A DNA stretch of 64,000 nucleotides from Gilvimarinus japonicus (GCF_042847215.1 NZ_AP031500.1:1054001-1118000); one strand, 5' to 3'. Shown: positions 1 through 7,998, counted from the first letter of the stretch. The notes: generated from the sequence alone by a model not told the origin. Translations and numbers: made by a program.

Positions 1-25
1 GTTAAATAAAAAATCTACTCATATT

Positions 26-40
26 TGGCACGGCTGTTGC
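26..40 (+). promoter_or_regulatory. Sigma-54 (RpoN) promoter, -24/-12 elements
   Basis: The stretch TGGCACGGCTGTTGC matches the sigma-54 consensus TGGCACG-N4-TTGC at every conserved position, with correct GG to GC spacing. It lies 51 bases before the ATG at 92, so transcription would start near position 52. Activator sites would lie before the window start and cannot be seen. Confidence 0.75.
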
Positions 41-91
41 GACATCCCAGTCACCATAGTTTATGGCGAACTAAGTTATCGGAGACGTATC

Positions 92-688
92 ATGGTTAAG
101 AAGATTTCATCAGCAGTTCTGTTTTGTGTTTGTTCTTCCACAGCAGTTGGAGCATTAGCGCAGTCGGATGGTGGAAATGGCTGGCGTTTACAGCCGGAGT
201 TTTCAGTCGGCGGTGGCTACGGCGTAACCAAGCTTAAAGATGAAGATTTTGATGAGGATGAGGCGGCCAAAAAAGCGTTTGCCTTAGTTAAGTTTAACGA
301 ATACATCGGCGTCGAAACTGCCTACATCGATTTTGACGAGGCCCGCAATGACCGGGTTGAGTTTGACCCCACAGGCGTAACCTTAGGGTTGATTTTGGAG
401 GCGCCCATTACCGAGATGTTTTCGGTTTACGCCAAAGGCGGGCAAATGTGGTGGGATGCTGATGCTAAGCTGGATTTAGAAGTGGCCGAGGCGACAGATA
501 GCTTTGATGGCGATGAAACCTTTTGGGGCGTTGGTACTAAATTTCAGTTGACCGAGCACCTAGATTTTAAAATTGAGTATGAGCGTTTTAACTTTGATAT
601 CTCACGAGACGAAGTAGATGTGCTGCAAAGTCGCGACATTAACATGGATGTCGACTACGCCAGCGCTAACTTACAGTTTACGTTTTAG
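92..688 (+). CDS. Small outer-membrane beta-barrel protein (OmpA/OmpW-like fold)
   Basis: The 198-residue product has a Sec signal peptide with likely cleavage after ALA at residue 23. The mature protein alternates short polar and aromatic segments, as in eight-stranded outer-membrane barrels, and ends in phenylalanine, the usual BAM recognition residue. Acidic clusters around residues 49-57 and 150-160 would fall in loops. There is no OmpA-type peptidoglycan domain, so it is a barrel only. The start has a GGAG ribosome site in the segment ATCGGAGACGTATC. A sigma-54 promoter precedes it, so expression probably needs an enhancer-binding activator. The fold is inferred; ligand and function are unknown. 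It could be a porin-like or adhesin-like surface protein. Confidence 0.7.
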   Translation: MVKKISSAVLFCVCSSTAVGALAQSDGGNGWRLQPEFSVGGGYGVTKLKDEDFDEDEAAKKAFALVKFNEYIGVETAYIDFDEARNDRVEFDPTGVTLGLILEAPITEMFSVYAKGGQMWWDADAKLDLEVAEATDSFDGDETFWGVGTKFQLTEHLDFKIEYERFNFDISRDEVDVLQSRDINMDVDYASANLQFTF

Positions 689-715
689 TAGCGTCGGATA
701 AGGCGCGCGAACAAA

Positions 716-735
716 CGGCGCGGGCAACCGCGCCG
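716..735 (+). other. GC-rich hairpin with GCAA tetraloop
   Basis: CGGCGCGG and CCGCGCCG form an 8-bp perfect stem closed by a GCAA (GNRA) tetraloop, 28 bases after the stop of the barrel gene. There is no T-run behind it, so it may protect or attenuate the transcript rather than act as a simple intrinsic terminator. Confidence 0.5.
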
Positions 736-805
736 GCTTGAACGGCTGGGGGATACGAGTTCGACTACAGGGCTAAACACACAAACAGGTATAGAGGACA
801 AGGCA

Positions 806-1624
806 ATGAGTATCCAAATGAAACGCAATGCGACGAGTAATGTTTTGGCTCGGACACCTTTGGCGTTGCTACTGGCTGGACTGATCTCGGCATCACCTTT
901 CGTGTTGGCCGAGAGTGGACCTAAAGTAGTCGATGAAGATGCGCGAACCAGTCAAGTGTTACAGGCGCCCACCTTCGATCAGGTTGACGCTGACGGCAGT
1001 GGCGAGCTGAGCGCAGAAGAGTTGGCGAGCTATTATCAGCAACAGCTGGACAAAAACGGCTGGAGCGATGAGCAAGTCGTGACCCGTTACGACGCTAACG
1101 CCAGTGGCGGTTTAAACCCGCCCGAGTACGAGCAGTTGTTAAGCACCTTGCTTGATCAGCATATTGCGCAAATGAAAAACAGCGCGCAGCAACGCGAAAT
1201 GCAAACCGAGACTCAAAGGCAAGCCGATGCTGCCAACCGAGCAGGAACCGACCCTTATTTAGCCGAGCGCACGGCAAAGCGTAAGGAGCAAGTGCAGTCG
1301 GGCTACCAGGCCGGTAACGCTGTTACCATCAGCGAGGCTAAGCAAGTGGCGCCAGAGCAACTCGATGGATTAGATGTGGTTAACCGCAATGGCGAAGATG
1401 TCGGCGAGATCGACAAGGTCATCTCCAAAGATGGCCGCGTTACCGAAGTCGTGGTAAGCGTTGGCGGCTTTATGGGAATTGGCGATAAAGAGGTGCTGGT
1501 TGACGCCAAAAGCTTGCAGGTGACCGGCAATAAGGTCGTATGGAATACCCCGATGGATAAAGAAGCGATTGATAATTTGCCCGAATACAAAGAGGGCGAC
1601 AAGGTCAGCTCGCTTGGTTACTAA
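806..1624 (+). CDS. Exported protein with two EF-hand-like loops and a PRC-barrel domain
   Basis: The 272-residue product starts with a signal peptide, cleaved near VLA at residue 35. Two calcium-binding loops follow. Loop 1 has D61, D63, S65, E67 and E72. Loop 2 has D96, N98, S100 and E107. A charged, glutamine-rich stretch (about residues 110-165) links to a C-terminal PRC-barrel (about 180-262) with the typical phrase on residual function, VVNRNGEDVGEID. PRC-barrels usually sit in RNA-processing or photosynthetic proteins, but secreted versions occur in proteobacterial envelope proteins. The ribosome site AGAGGACAAGG supports the ATG at 806. A strong terminator follows. Calcium binding and periplasmic location are inferred from sequence; the role is unknown. 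Confidence 0.75.
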   Translation: MSIQMKRNATSNVLARTPLALLLAGLISASPFVLAESGPKVVDEDARTSQVLQAPTFDQVDADGSGELSAEELASYYQQQLDKNGWSDEQVVTRYDANASGGLNPPEYEQLLSTLLDQHIAQMKNSAQQREMQTETQRQADAANRAGTDPYLAERTAKRKEQVQSGYQAGNAVTISEAKQVAPEQLDGLDVVNRNGEDVGEIDKVISKDGRVTEVVVSVGGFMGIGDKEVLVDAKSLQVTGNKVVWNTPMDKEAIDNLPEYKEGDKVSSLGY

Positions 1625-1662
1625 ATAGCCCACTGGCGAACTGCCAGAGCGGCTACATATAA

Positions 1663-1690
1663 AGTGGATGCGTCGATGGCTGCATCCACT
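1663..1690 (+). other. Inverted repeat, 9-bp stem, upstream of terminator
   Basis: AGTGGATGC and GCATCCACT form a perfect 9-bp stem with a 10-base loop. It lies between the stop codon at 1624 and the intrinsic terminator at 1701, making a double hairpin at the 3' end of the transcript. Confidence 0.55.
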
Positions 1691-1700
1691 ATTTACCGCA

Positions 1701-1729
1701 AAGCGGCCCTTTATTGGGCCGCTTTTTTG
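1701..1729 (+). terminator. Rho-independent terminator
   Basis: AAGCGGCCC pairs with GGGCCGCTT over nine bases around a 6-base loop (TTTATT), followed directly by a run of T. It ends the PRC-barrel gene and lies 36 bases before patZ, so patZ must have its own promoter or depend on read-through. Confidence 0.9.
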
Positions 1730-1764
1730 TGGACGAATGCTAGCGCTAAAGCTACTATCGGTCT

Positions 1765-4449
1765 ATGAGTCAAAACCCTATCAATCAGTTGCTTCGTCCC
1801 AATTCCGTCGCCGTTATCGGCGCTTCTAACCGGCCCAACCGACCGGGTAATGCAGTGATGCGCAATTTGCTGCGGGCCGAGTTCTCGGGCCCCATTATGC
1901 CGGTTAACCCTAAATACCAGTCGGTTAACGGTGTGTTGGCTTATCCGTCGATCGCCGCGCTGCCAGCGGTGCCCGATTTGGCGATTATTTGCACGCGGGC
2001 CGATCGAGTGCCGGCGGTGATTAACGAGCTGGGCGCAAAAGGGTGTCGCAATGCCATTGTGATAGCGGCCGGGTTGCATGTTGCGCAAGCAGACGGCACA
2101 AGTTTGCAACGGCAAATGCTCGATAACGCCCGCCACTGGCAGATGCGGATTTTAGGGCCCAATAGTTTGGGCTTAATTGTGCCGGCCATTGGCCTTAACG
2201 CCAGCTATGCCCATATCGGCGCACTGCCGGGTAAAATCGCTTTTGTCTCGCAGTCATCGTCTGTGTGTACCACCATTCTCGATTGGGCCGAGCGTCGCCA
2301 AATTGGTTTTTCGCACTTTATTGCTCTGGGCGATGCCGCCGATGTTAACTACGCCGAGCTGCTGGATTTTTTAGGGCAAGACGGAAAAACCTCGGCCATT
2401 TTGCTCTATGTCGAATCCATTCGCCAAGGGCGGTTGTTTATGTCGGCGGCGCGCGCCGCGTCAAAAAACAAACCCATTTTGGTGATTAAAACCGGCCACA
2501 CACTAGAGAGCTTAGAAACTGCCACCGAGGCGCGGCGCGCGGATATCGGTGCCGATGGGGTTTACGATGCCGCGTTTCGGCGCGCCGGTATGTTGCGGGT
2601 GGGCGAGCTGCGCGAACTGTTTGCCGCGGTAGAAACGCTGGCCCACGGCAAGCCGATTAAAGGTGAGCGCTTGGCCGTGTTGGCCAATGGTGTGGGGCCG
2701 AGCTTGATGGCGGTCGATACGTTAATCAGCGATGGCGGCCGACTTGAAGCGTTATCCGGTGAGACGCAAGCAAAACTGCAGGCATTGGTGCCACTGGGTG
2801 GCCACGCTAATAATCCTGTTAACCTGCTGGGTGATGCCTCCCCCGAGTTGTATCAAAACGCCCTAGAGATTTTGTTAGACGCGCCCGAGGTGGATAATTT
2901 ACTGGTGCTGCACAGCCCATCGGCGTTGGTTAATGGCGATACCTATGCCGCCAAAGTGATTCAAACGGTTAAGCGGCGCAAAGGCAGAATACCCAACTTG
3001 CTGGTGGCCTGGATGGGTGAGAACGCCTCTTTGGTGGCTCGTGAGCGATTCTCTAAGGCGGGCATTGCCTCGTTCCGCACGCCAGAGGGCGCCGTGGGGG
3101 CGTTTATGCACATGGTGCAGTATCGTCGCAACCAAAAGCTATTAATGGAAACCCCCGAGTCAATTCCGGCGGGTATTCCGGACGATTACCTCGCCGCCCG
3201 GCAACTGATTGAAGACGCCCGTCAAAAGCAACTGCATTATTTAGATACCCATCAGGCGGCCGACTTATTAGCCGCCTATGGCATTCACACCCTGGCGACC
3301 TTAACCGCTCGCGATGCCAGTGAGGCCGCAAGCCAAGCCGACAAACTTGGTTATCCGGTAGCATTAAAAATTCTCTCGCGAGATATCCCCCATAAATCCG
3401 ATGTGGGTGGTGTGGTACTCAATTTACATTCACCGGACGAAGTTACCTCGACCGCCGCTAACATGTTGGTGCGTGCCCGCGAGACTTATCCAGATGCTAA
3501 GCTCGAAGGCTTTACCTTGCAGAATATGGCGCGCCGGGCCGGCGCCCACGAGCTGCGTATTGCGGTAAAAAACGATCCAGTATTTGGTCCGGTCATTTTA
3601 TTGGGCGAAGGCGGCACTGAGCTCGACACCGAGCGGCATTCGGTGGTGGGCTTGCCGCCGCTGAATATGGCACTGGCCCGCTACTTAGTCATTCAAGCGC
3701 TGGCCGAGGGCAAGCTGCGCGACCGACAACTACAGCAGCCGCTCGACCGCCAGGCATTGGCGGTATTGTTAACCAAAATTAATCAAATAATTATCGATAA
3801 CCCCGCGATTGTTGAGTTGGACATTAACCCGGTATTAGCCTCAGGACATGAGCTGACCGTGCTGGACATTAATGTCACCCTGGGCGACCCAGAAACCCGC
3901 AACTTAGTGATTCGCCCTTACCCTAAAGAGTTAGAAGAACCCCACACGTTAGCCTCGGGGCGCGAGGTTTTGTTGCGCCCCATCCGCCCCGAAGATGAAA
4001 GCACCCACCGCGAGTTTGATGTACAGCTCACGGGGCTCGATCGTTACAACCGCTACTTTGCCGAACTGCCGAAGCTTGGCCACGAGCAACTGGCCCGACA
4101 AACCCAGATAGACTACGACCGCGAAATGGCGTTTATCGCCAGCGCGCAAAAAGCCAACGGCGAATGGGAAACCCTAGGCGTCGCGCGGGTGCTGACCGAT
4201 CCCGAAAACATCGAAGGCGAGTTTGCGGTGATTGTGCGCGGCGATATAAAAGGCCAAGGGCTGGGCAAGCGGCTGCTGCGTAAGCTGCTCGAGTATTGCC
4301 GCCAACGCGGATTGCGTTATTTAACCGGCGAAACCATGCCGCAAAACCGAGGTATGGCAGGTCTCGCCCGCGCGGTTGGTTTTACGGTTAAGTATCAGCG
4401 TGAAGAAGGGGTTGTGACGATGCGGTATGATTTTTTGGAGAACGAATAG
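1765..4449 (+). CDS. patZ: Protein lysine acetyltransferase of the PatZ/YfiQ (acyl-CoA synthetase-GNAT) type
   Basis: At 894 residues this matches the large Pat/PatZ enzymes (Escherichia coli PatZ is 886). The order is a CoA-binding Rossmann domain (about 8-130), succinyl-CoA-ligase-like domains (about 150-470), an ATP-grasp domain (about 490-700) and a GNAT acetyltransferase domain (about 730-890, acetyl-CoA loop RGDIKGQGLGKRLL). The family uses acetyl-CoA to acetylate lysines of metabolic enzymes such as acetyl-CoA synthetase. Where true ADP-forming acyl-CoA synthetases carry the phosphorylated histidine, this protein reads ARRADIGADG (about residue 256), so ligase activity is probably lost, as in PatZ. 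The Shine-Dalgarno is weak. A deacetylase-family gene lies 1.7 kb downstream on the other strand. Family assignment is firm; substrates are unknown. Confidence 0.88.
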   Translation: MSQNPINQLLRPNSVAVIGASNRPNRPGNAVMRNLLRAEFSGPIMPVNPKYQSVNGVLAYPSIAALPAVPDLAIICTRADRVPAVINELGAKGCRNAIVIAAGLHVAQADGTSLQRQMLDNARHWQMRILGPNSLGLIVPAIGLNASYAHIGALPGKIAFVSQSSSVCTTILDWAERRQIGFSHFIALGDAADVNYAELLDFLGQDGKTSAILLYVESIRQGRLFMSAARAASKNKPILVIKTGHTLESLETATEARRADIGADGVYDAAFRRAGMLRVGELRELFAAVETLAHGKPIKGERLAVLANGVGPSLMAVDTLISDGGRLEALSGETQAKLQALVPLGGHANNPVNLLGDASPELYQNALEILLDAPEVDNLLVLHSPSALVNGDTYAAKVIQTVKRRKGRIPNLLVAWMGENASLVARERFSKAGIASFRTPEGAVGAFMHMVQYRRNQKLLMETPESIPAGIPDDYLAARQLIEDARQKQLHYLDTHQAADLLAAYGIHTLATLTARDASEAASQADKLGYPVALKILSRDIPHKSDVGGVVLNLHSPDEVTSTAANMLVRARETYPDAKLEGFTLQNMARRAGAHELRIAVKNDPVFGPVILLGEGGTELDTERHSVVGLPPLNMALARYLVIQALAEGKLRDRQLQQPLDRQALAVLLTKINQIIIDNPAIVELDINPVLASGHELTVLDINVTLGDPETRNLVIRPYPKELEEPHTLASGREVLLRPIRPEDESTHREFDVQLTGLDRYNRYFAELPKLGHEQLARQTQIDYDREMAFIASAQKANGEWETLGVARVLTDPENIEGEFAVIVRGDIKGQGLGKRLLRKLLEYCRQRGLRYLTGETMPQNRGMAGLARAVGFTVKYQREEGVVTMRYDFLENE

Positions 4450-4595
4450 AGGAGCTATAAATTAGTTGTAGGATTGCTGCTAAATTAATTATCCAGTGGA
4501 TAAAATTGAAAGGCCCCTGTAATTTTCTGAGGGAGGTCGACTTTTAGGGTTTCGGGGACAGTTTGTTTAATTGTTTAGGGATTTCGTATGCTTCG

Positions 4596-5726
4596 TTATG
4601 CTTTCTGAGTCGATAGGTATGCATTTACGGCATCTATGTATTTCGAGGCTAAATTCGATGCCAATTTTTCTTGCTCGACAAGCCTTCCCTCGCTAATGAC
4701 GTCTCCATTATTTTGAGCTACCTCTGTGTTCCAGTTTTTATCAATATAAGCGCGTTTAAACTGGCTTTCCTGTGTTCGGTAATAATCAAACAAATCAGTG
4801 TGCTCGCCAATTCCCGCCGATTCGATTGAGCTGGAGCCTTGTAGCAGCTTCGTGAAGTACTCTTCGTTATCAAGTAAGTTTGAGTTATCTTTTTCAAGAT
4901 GGTTTTGTAAAAAATTGTTTAACTCTATTCCTTTACGTATTTTATCCGCGCTAGCTAATATTTCTTTAGCGTACCCTGGAAACTTTTCCGCGTCCCGGAG
5001 TGTTTGAGATAGGTTTCTGGAGTTTACCTGTAAGGTGTTTTTTTTGATATCGCTAAGCAAGCTGGACAAGCCAGAACTCGTTTCCTTGCTCAGGTTAAAT
5101 CCATCGATTACATCTTGCGCAATGAGTAATTGGTAGTTGACTGAAAAAATATCATAGTCACTTTTCAATGAGGTAAAGGAGCTATAAATGGCTCGATCAA
5201 ATGTGCTCTGTATGGAAGCCCTATCTTGCGGTGAAAGATCATCATGTGTATCTGTTAAAATTTTATCTAGCGTATTGGTAAATGAGGCTTTCCCCGAGCT
5301 GGCATAGTCATCAAGATAGTTGATCGTCAGGCCATTGTAGGGAATTGATCCCCCGTACATAGCAACTACCCCGAATTGGTCACCAGAAGCCGGCTCATAG
5401 CCAATCACGCGCTCTCCGGCGGATACACCGCCATGAGACATAGAATACCTTATAGAATCTAGAAACCCTTGGCTAAAAACCGGATCGCCAGATGCCTCAA
5501 GAGTATCAGCAAACTGATTGCGACCTGCATCGGATAGCGAGTTCGCATAAGTGTTTAATTCGAAAAGAAAAAGGGATGTAGGCGATAGGTTCACCTGTTC
5601 GTCAACCCCCTTTTGATCTACAATTTTTAATGCCTCCGAAACGGATACGTCACTCAAGGTAGGTTTTCCGGTGCTGGAGGCGCTCGGCGTGAACGACATC
5701 GTATTCGTTGTTGAACTGATCGACAC
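4596..5726 (-). CDS. Orphan hypothetical protein, Ser/Thr-rich N-terminus
   Basis: I do not recognise this 376-residue protein. It starts with GTG at 5726, supported by an AAAGGAGCT ribosome site six to seven bases upstream. There is no Sec signal peptide and no membrane segment. The first 25 residues are dominated by Ser and Thr, the rest is helical and polar, and the C-terminal half has many Asn, Asp and Lys residues. A Ser/Thr-rich unstructured N-terminus with a helical body resembles substrates of type III or flagellar export, but that is only a resemblance. The gene is visibly richer in A+T than both neighbours and is flanked by gaps of 146 and 402 bp, which suggests acquisition by transfer. 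It is transcribed alone. Confidence 0.7.
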   Translation of the reverse strand: MSISSTTNTMSFTPSASSTGKPTLSDVSVSEALKIVDQKGVDEQVNLSPTSLFLFELNTYANSLSDAGRNQFADTLEASGDPVFSQGFLDSIRYSMSHGGVSAGERVIGYEPASGDQFGVVAMYGGSIPYNGLTINYLDDYASSGKASFTNTLDKILTDTHDDLSPQDRASIQSTFDRAIYSSFTSLKSDYDIFSVNYQLLIAQDVIDGFNLSKETSSGLSSLLSDIKKNTLQVNSRNLSQTLRDAEKFPGYAKEILASADKIRKGIELNNFLQNHLEKDNSNLLDNEEYFTKLLQGSSSIESAGIGEHTDLFDYYRTQESQFKRAYIDKNWNTEVAQNNGDVISEGRLVEQEKLASNLASKYIDAVNAYLSTQKA

Positions 5727-6128
5727 TTGTAGCTCCTTTAGTTTGCCGTATTGCCCTCATGTTAACGACAAGTTTTAAAGAAACTTTAAGGTTAAACTAA
5801 TTCATTGTGCGGCACCTGGCATCCAGTGGCCTCTATGTGTCAACCATGACTCATGAACCCCGGGGAAGTTTACTTAATTTGTCGTCTTAATGATTAAAGG
5901 GTTTAGGCGCGTGGGGTGTAAGCGTCGTGGGTTTGTTGTTTTGGGTTGCTGTCGTAACTGCAATAATAGTGCTTTAGCAAATGTCACATAACAAAGTTTG
6001 GTTGCTGCCTTGGCTTGGGGTGCGCAAGAAAAGCGTGCAGCCCCAATACGTGGCGTTTGCTCCAAGTTACCCATAGCCAGTAGGTACACAGTTGAATTTT
6101 GGTGTACCCCGTACCCCGTACCCCGTAC
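5727..6128. other. 402-bp gap without a convincing gene
   Basis: The stretch lies between the orphan gene and the deacetylase gene. Its right half stays open in two overlapping minus-strand frames (71 and 70 codons), but neither has a good ribosome site and neither resembles a known family. The segment running into the heptamer repeat at 6104-6128 looks like a dispersed element rather than a gene. The part next to 5726 should hold the promoter of the orphan gene; I cannot name clear -35/-10 boxes. Confidence 0.5.
6104..6128. repeat. Tandem heptamer repeat (GTACCCC, 3.6 copies)
   Basis: Three exact copies of GTACCCC are followed by a partial GTAC, ending at the base before the stop codon of the deacetylase gene (6129-6131, minus strand). 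Such short tandem repeats can change copy number by slippage. Here a change would alter only the 3' untranslated region. Confidence 0.85.
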
Positions 6129-7055
6129 TTAAAGCTTCGCCATCGCCTTAACATGCGCCACCACACTACGGCCCAATGCGGGCAAATCGTATCCACCTTC
6201 TAGCATCGAGACGATACCGCGACATTGCTCGTGCTCGTCGACGTAAGCGCGCAGTTGTTCACTGACCCATTGGTAGTCTTGCTCGGTTAAGCTGACCGAC
6301 GACATGTCGTCCAGTAAATGCGCATCAAAGCCGGCTGACACCAGGATAAGCTCGGGTGCGAAGTTTTCTAGTGCCGGTAGCCAGTGATCGCTAATCGCCT
6401 GCTGAAACTCTGGACCTTTGGTGGTGGCTGGTAAGGGTACGTTGATTATGTTGGGGCGATGTACATCAATGTCGGTGCCTGGGTAAAACGGGTACTGAAA
6501 GCTGGAGCAAAAGATTACGCGCGGTTCATCGAGGAAGATGTCTTGGGTGCCGTTGCCGTGGTGTACGTCAAAATCGATGATGGCGACGCGTTTTAGCCCG
6601 TAGGCGTCTAGTGCGTGGTAGGCGGCTACGGCAATGTTATTGTACAAACAAAAGCCCATGGCCCGTGCGCGTTCGGCGTGATGGCCCGGTGGGCGCACGT
6701 TGCAAAAAACGACTTTGGTGGTGCCTTGCATGACTAGATCAACCCCTTGGACACCGCTGCCGGCGGCGTAACGGGCGGCCACTAAGCTTTGCGGGCTAAG
6801 AAATATATCGTCGCCCAGGCTGACAATACCTTCGCTAGGCAAGTGGGTATTAAGCCAGTGCAAGTATTGTTGGTCGTGCGCGCGCGCCAGCTGTGTGTCG
6901 GTTACCTTGATGGCATCGCGCTCGGTGAGTACAAACTCCAACCCGCTGCTAAGCAGTTGGTTGTGGATGGCCTCTAACCGCTCGGGGCTCTCGGGGTGGC
7001 CGTCGGGCATAGAGTGCTCAAGGCAGGCAGGGTGGCTGATAATAATGGCTGTCAT
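6129..7055 (-). CDS. Histone deacetylase family protein (acetylpolyamine/lysine deacetylase-like)
   Basis: This 308-residue protein is a zinc-dependent arginase/deacetylase-fold enzyme. RPPGHHAE carries the paired catalytic histidines (H125, H126), DFDVHHGNG gives zinc ligands D163 and H165, and SAGFDAH gives D244. Length and motifs fit bacterial class II-type HDAC homologues, which remove acetyl groups from lysine, polyamines or small amides. Full catalytic residues imply an active enzyme. The ATG at 7055 has no obvious Shine-Dalgarno. The gene stands alone, with a long gap carrying a TGTTACAT inverted repeat on its promoter side. Because patZ lies nearby, protein deacetylation is an attractive but untested role; polyamine deacetylation is equally possible. 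Confidence 0.88.
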   Translation of the reverse strand: MTAIIISHPACLEHSMPDGHPESPERLEAIHNQLLSSGLEFVLTERDAIKVTDTQLARAHDQQYLHWLNTHLPSEGIVSLGDDIFLSPQSLVAARYAAGSGVQGVDLVMQGTTKVVFCNVRPPGHHAERARAMGFCLYNNIAVAAYHALDAYGLKRVAIIDFDVHHGNGTQDIFLDEPRVIFCSSFQYPFYPGTDIDVHRPNIINVPLPATTKGPEFQQAISDHWLPALENFAPELILVSAGFDAHLLDDMSSVSLTEQDYQWVSEQLRAYVDEHEQCRGIVSMLEGGYDLPALGRSVVAHVKAMAKL

Positions 7056-7064
7056 AATTATTAT

Positions 7065-7127
7065 TGTTACATATTTTTTGACGCAATGAATGGCGTTATT
7101 TTTGTGGCTATTAGCTCAAATGTAACA
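7065..7127. promoter_or_regulatory. Inverted repeat TGTTACAT/ATGTAACA before the deacetylase gene
   Basis: TGTTACAT at 7065-7072 and ATGTAACA at 7120-7127 are exact inverted copies, 47 bases apart, in the upstream region of the minus-strand deacetylase gene. The spacing would suit two operator half-sites or a looped repressor. No binding protein can be named. Confidence 0.35.
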
Positions 7128-7168
7128 CTTTGGTGGGGACCTTGTGGCGTGGGGAATGTTTGTCTATT

Positions 7169-7200
7169 GGTAAGTGGGGCGCGCTAACGCCCCACTTACC
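7169..7200 (-). terminator. 13-bp perfect hairpin behind nagB
   Basis: GGTAAGTGGGGCG pairs with CGCCCCACTTACC over 13 bases with a 6-base loop, starting six bases after the nagB stop codon. No clear T-run follows on the minus strand, so it may act as a Rho-assisted terminator or as a 3' end stabiliser. The structure is symmetric and could also block read-through from the right strand. Confidence 0.6.
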
Positions 7201-7206
7201 ATGCTT

Positions 7207-7998
7207 TTAGCGCCCGAGTAATTGCCCTAGTTTTTGGTTTTCGGTTTCAATGTGTTTGTAAAAGTCGGTATCGCTTAACTGCGAGGCGGCAGCTTCGTCA
7301 ATGATGATAACCGCGTCTGGGTGCAGCTGCAGGGCCGATGCGGGGCACGCGGCGGTGAGTGGGCCTTCGACGGTGGCTTTGATCGCCTCGGCTTTTGCCT
7401 CACCGGTGGCCAGTAGCACGGTTTTTTTCGACTCTAAAATAGTGCCGATGCCCATGGTGATGGATAGCTGCGGCTGGTATTCATCGGCGCTAAAAAAGCG
7501 TGAGTTATCGGCGATGGTTTCTTTGGTTAAAGTTTTAATGCGAGTGCGCGAGGCCAGCGACGAGGAGGGTTCGTTAAAGCCGATGTGACCGTTGCGGCCA
7601 ATGCCTAGCAACTGTATATCAATACCGCCGGCGTCAGTGATGTCGCGCTCGTATTGCTCGCACGCGGCACGCGGGTCTTTGGCGTTGCCGGGGGGGACGT
7701 GAGTGTTGGTTTTGTCGATATCCACATGGTCGAACAGGTTAACGTTCATAAAGTGACGATAACTTTGCGGGTGATCGTCAGCAAGGCCCAGGTACTCATC
7801 CAAGTTAAAGCTGTGTGCGTTGGCAAACGATACGTCGCCGTTTTGGTTGCGGGCGATAAGCGCTTTGTAGAGCGCGACCGGAGTCGAACCTGTCGCCAGA
7901 CCCAGTACCGAATTGGGTTTTTGTTTGAGCTGTTTGCTAAAAATATCGGCGCCATAAGCGGCGACGGCGGCGGCATCTTTTAATATGACGACTTTCAT
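7207..7998 (-). CDS. nagB: Glucosamine-6-phosphate deaminase
   Basis: NagB converts glucosamine 6-phosphate to fructose 6-phosphate and ammonia, the last step of GlcNAc catabolism, in the cytosol. The 263 residues match the usual length (E. coli 266). The N-terminal phosphate-binding phrase GLATGSTP and the active-site segment GIGRNGHIGFNEP are present. In the E. coli enzyme the equivalent of N in RNGH is the catalytic Asp (D141); the Asn form is common in Firmicutes-type, non-allosteric deaminases, so the allosteric control known from E. coli may be absent. The ATG overlaps the nagA stop in ATGA, so the two are translationally coupled and nagB is the second gene of the operon. Confidence 0.95.
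   Translation of the reverse strand: MKVVILKDAAAVAAYGADIFSKQLKQKPNSVLGLATGSTPVALYKALIARNQNGDVSFANAHSFNLDEYLGLADDHPQSYRHFMNVNLFDHVDIDKTNTHVPPGNAKDPRAACEQYERDITDAGGIDIQLLGIGRNGHIGFNEPSSSLASRTRIKTLTKETIADNSRFFSADEYQPQLSITMGIGTILESKKTVLLATGEAKAEAIKATVEGPLTAACPASALQLHPDAVIIIDEAAASQLSDTDFYKHIETENQKLGQLLGR

Noticed and set aside
5874..6196. Two small overlapping minus-strand frames in the gap before the deacetylase gene
   Set aside because: Both overlap each other, one runs into the deacetylase gene, and neither has a ribosome site or recognisable product; described as a gap instead.
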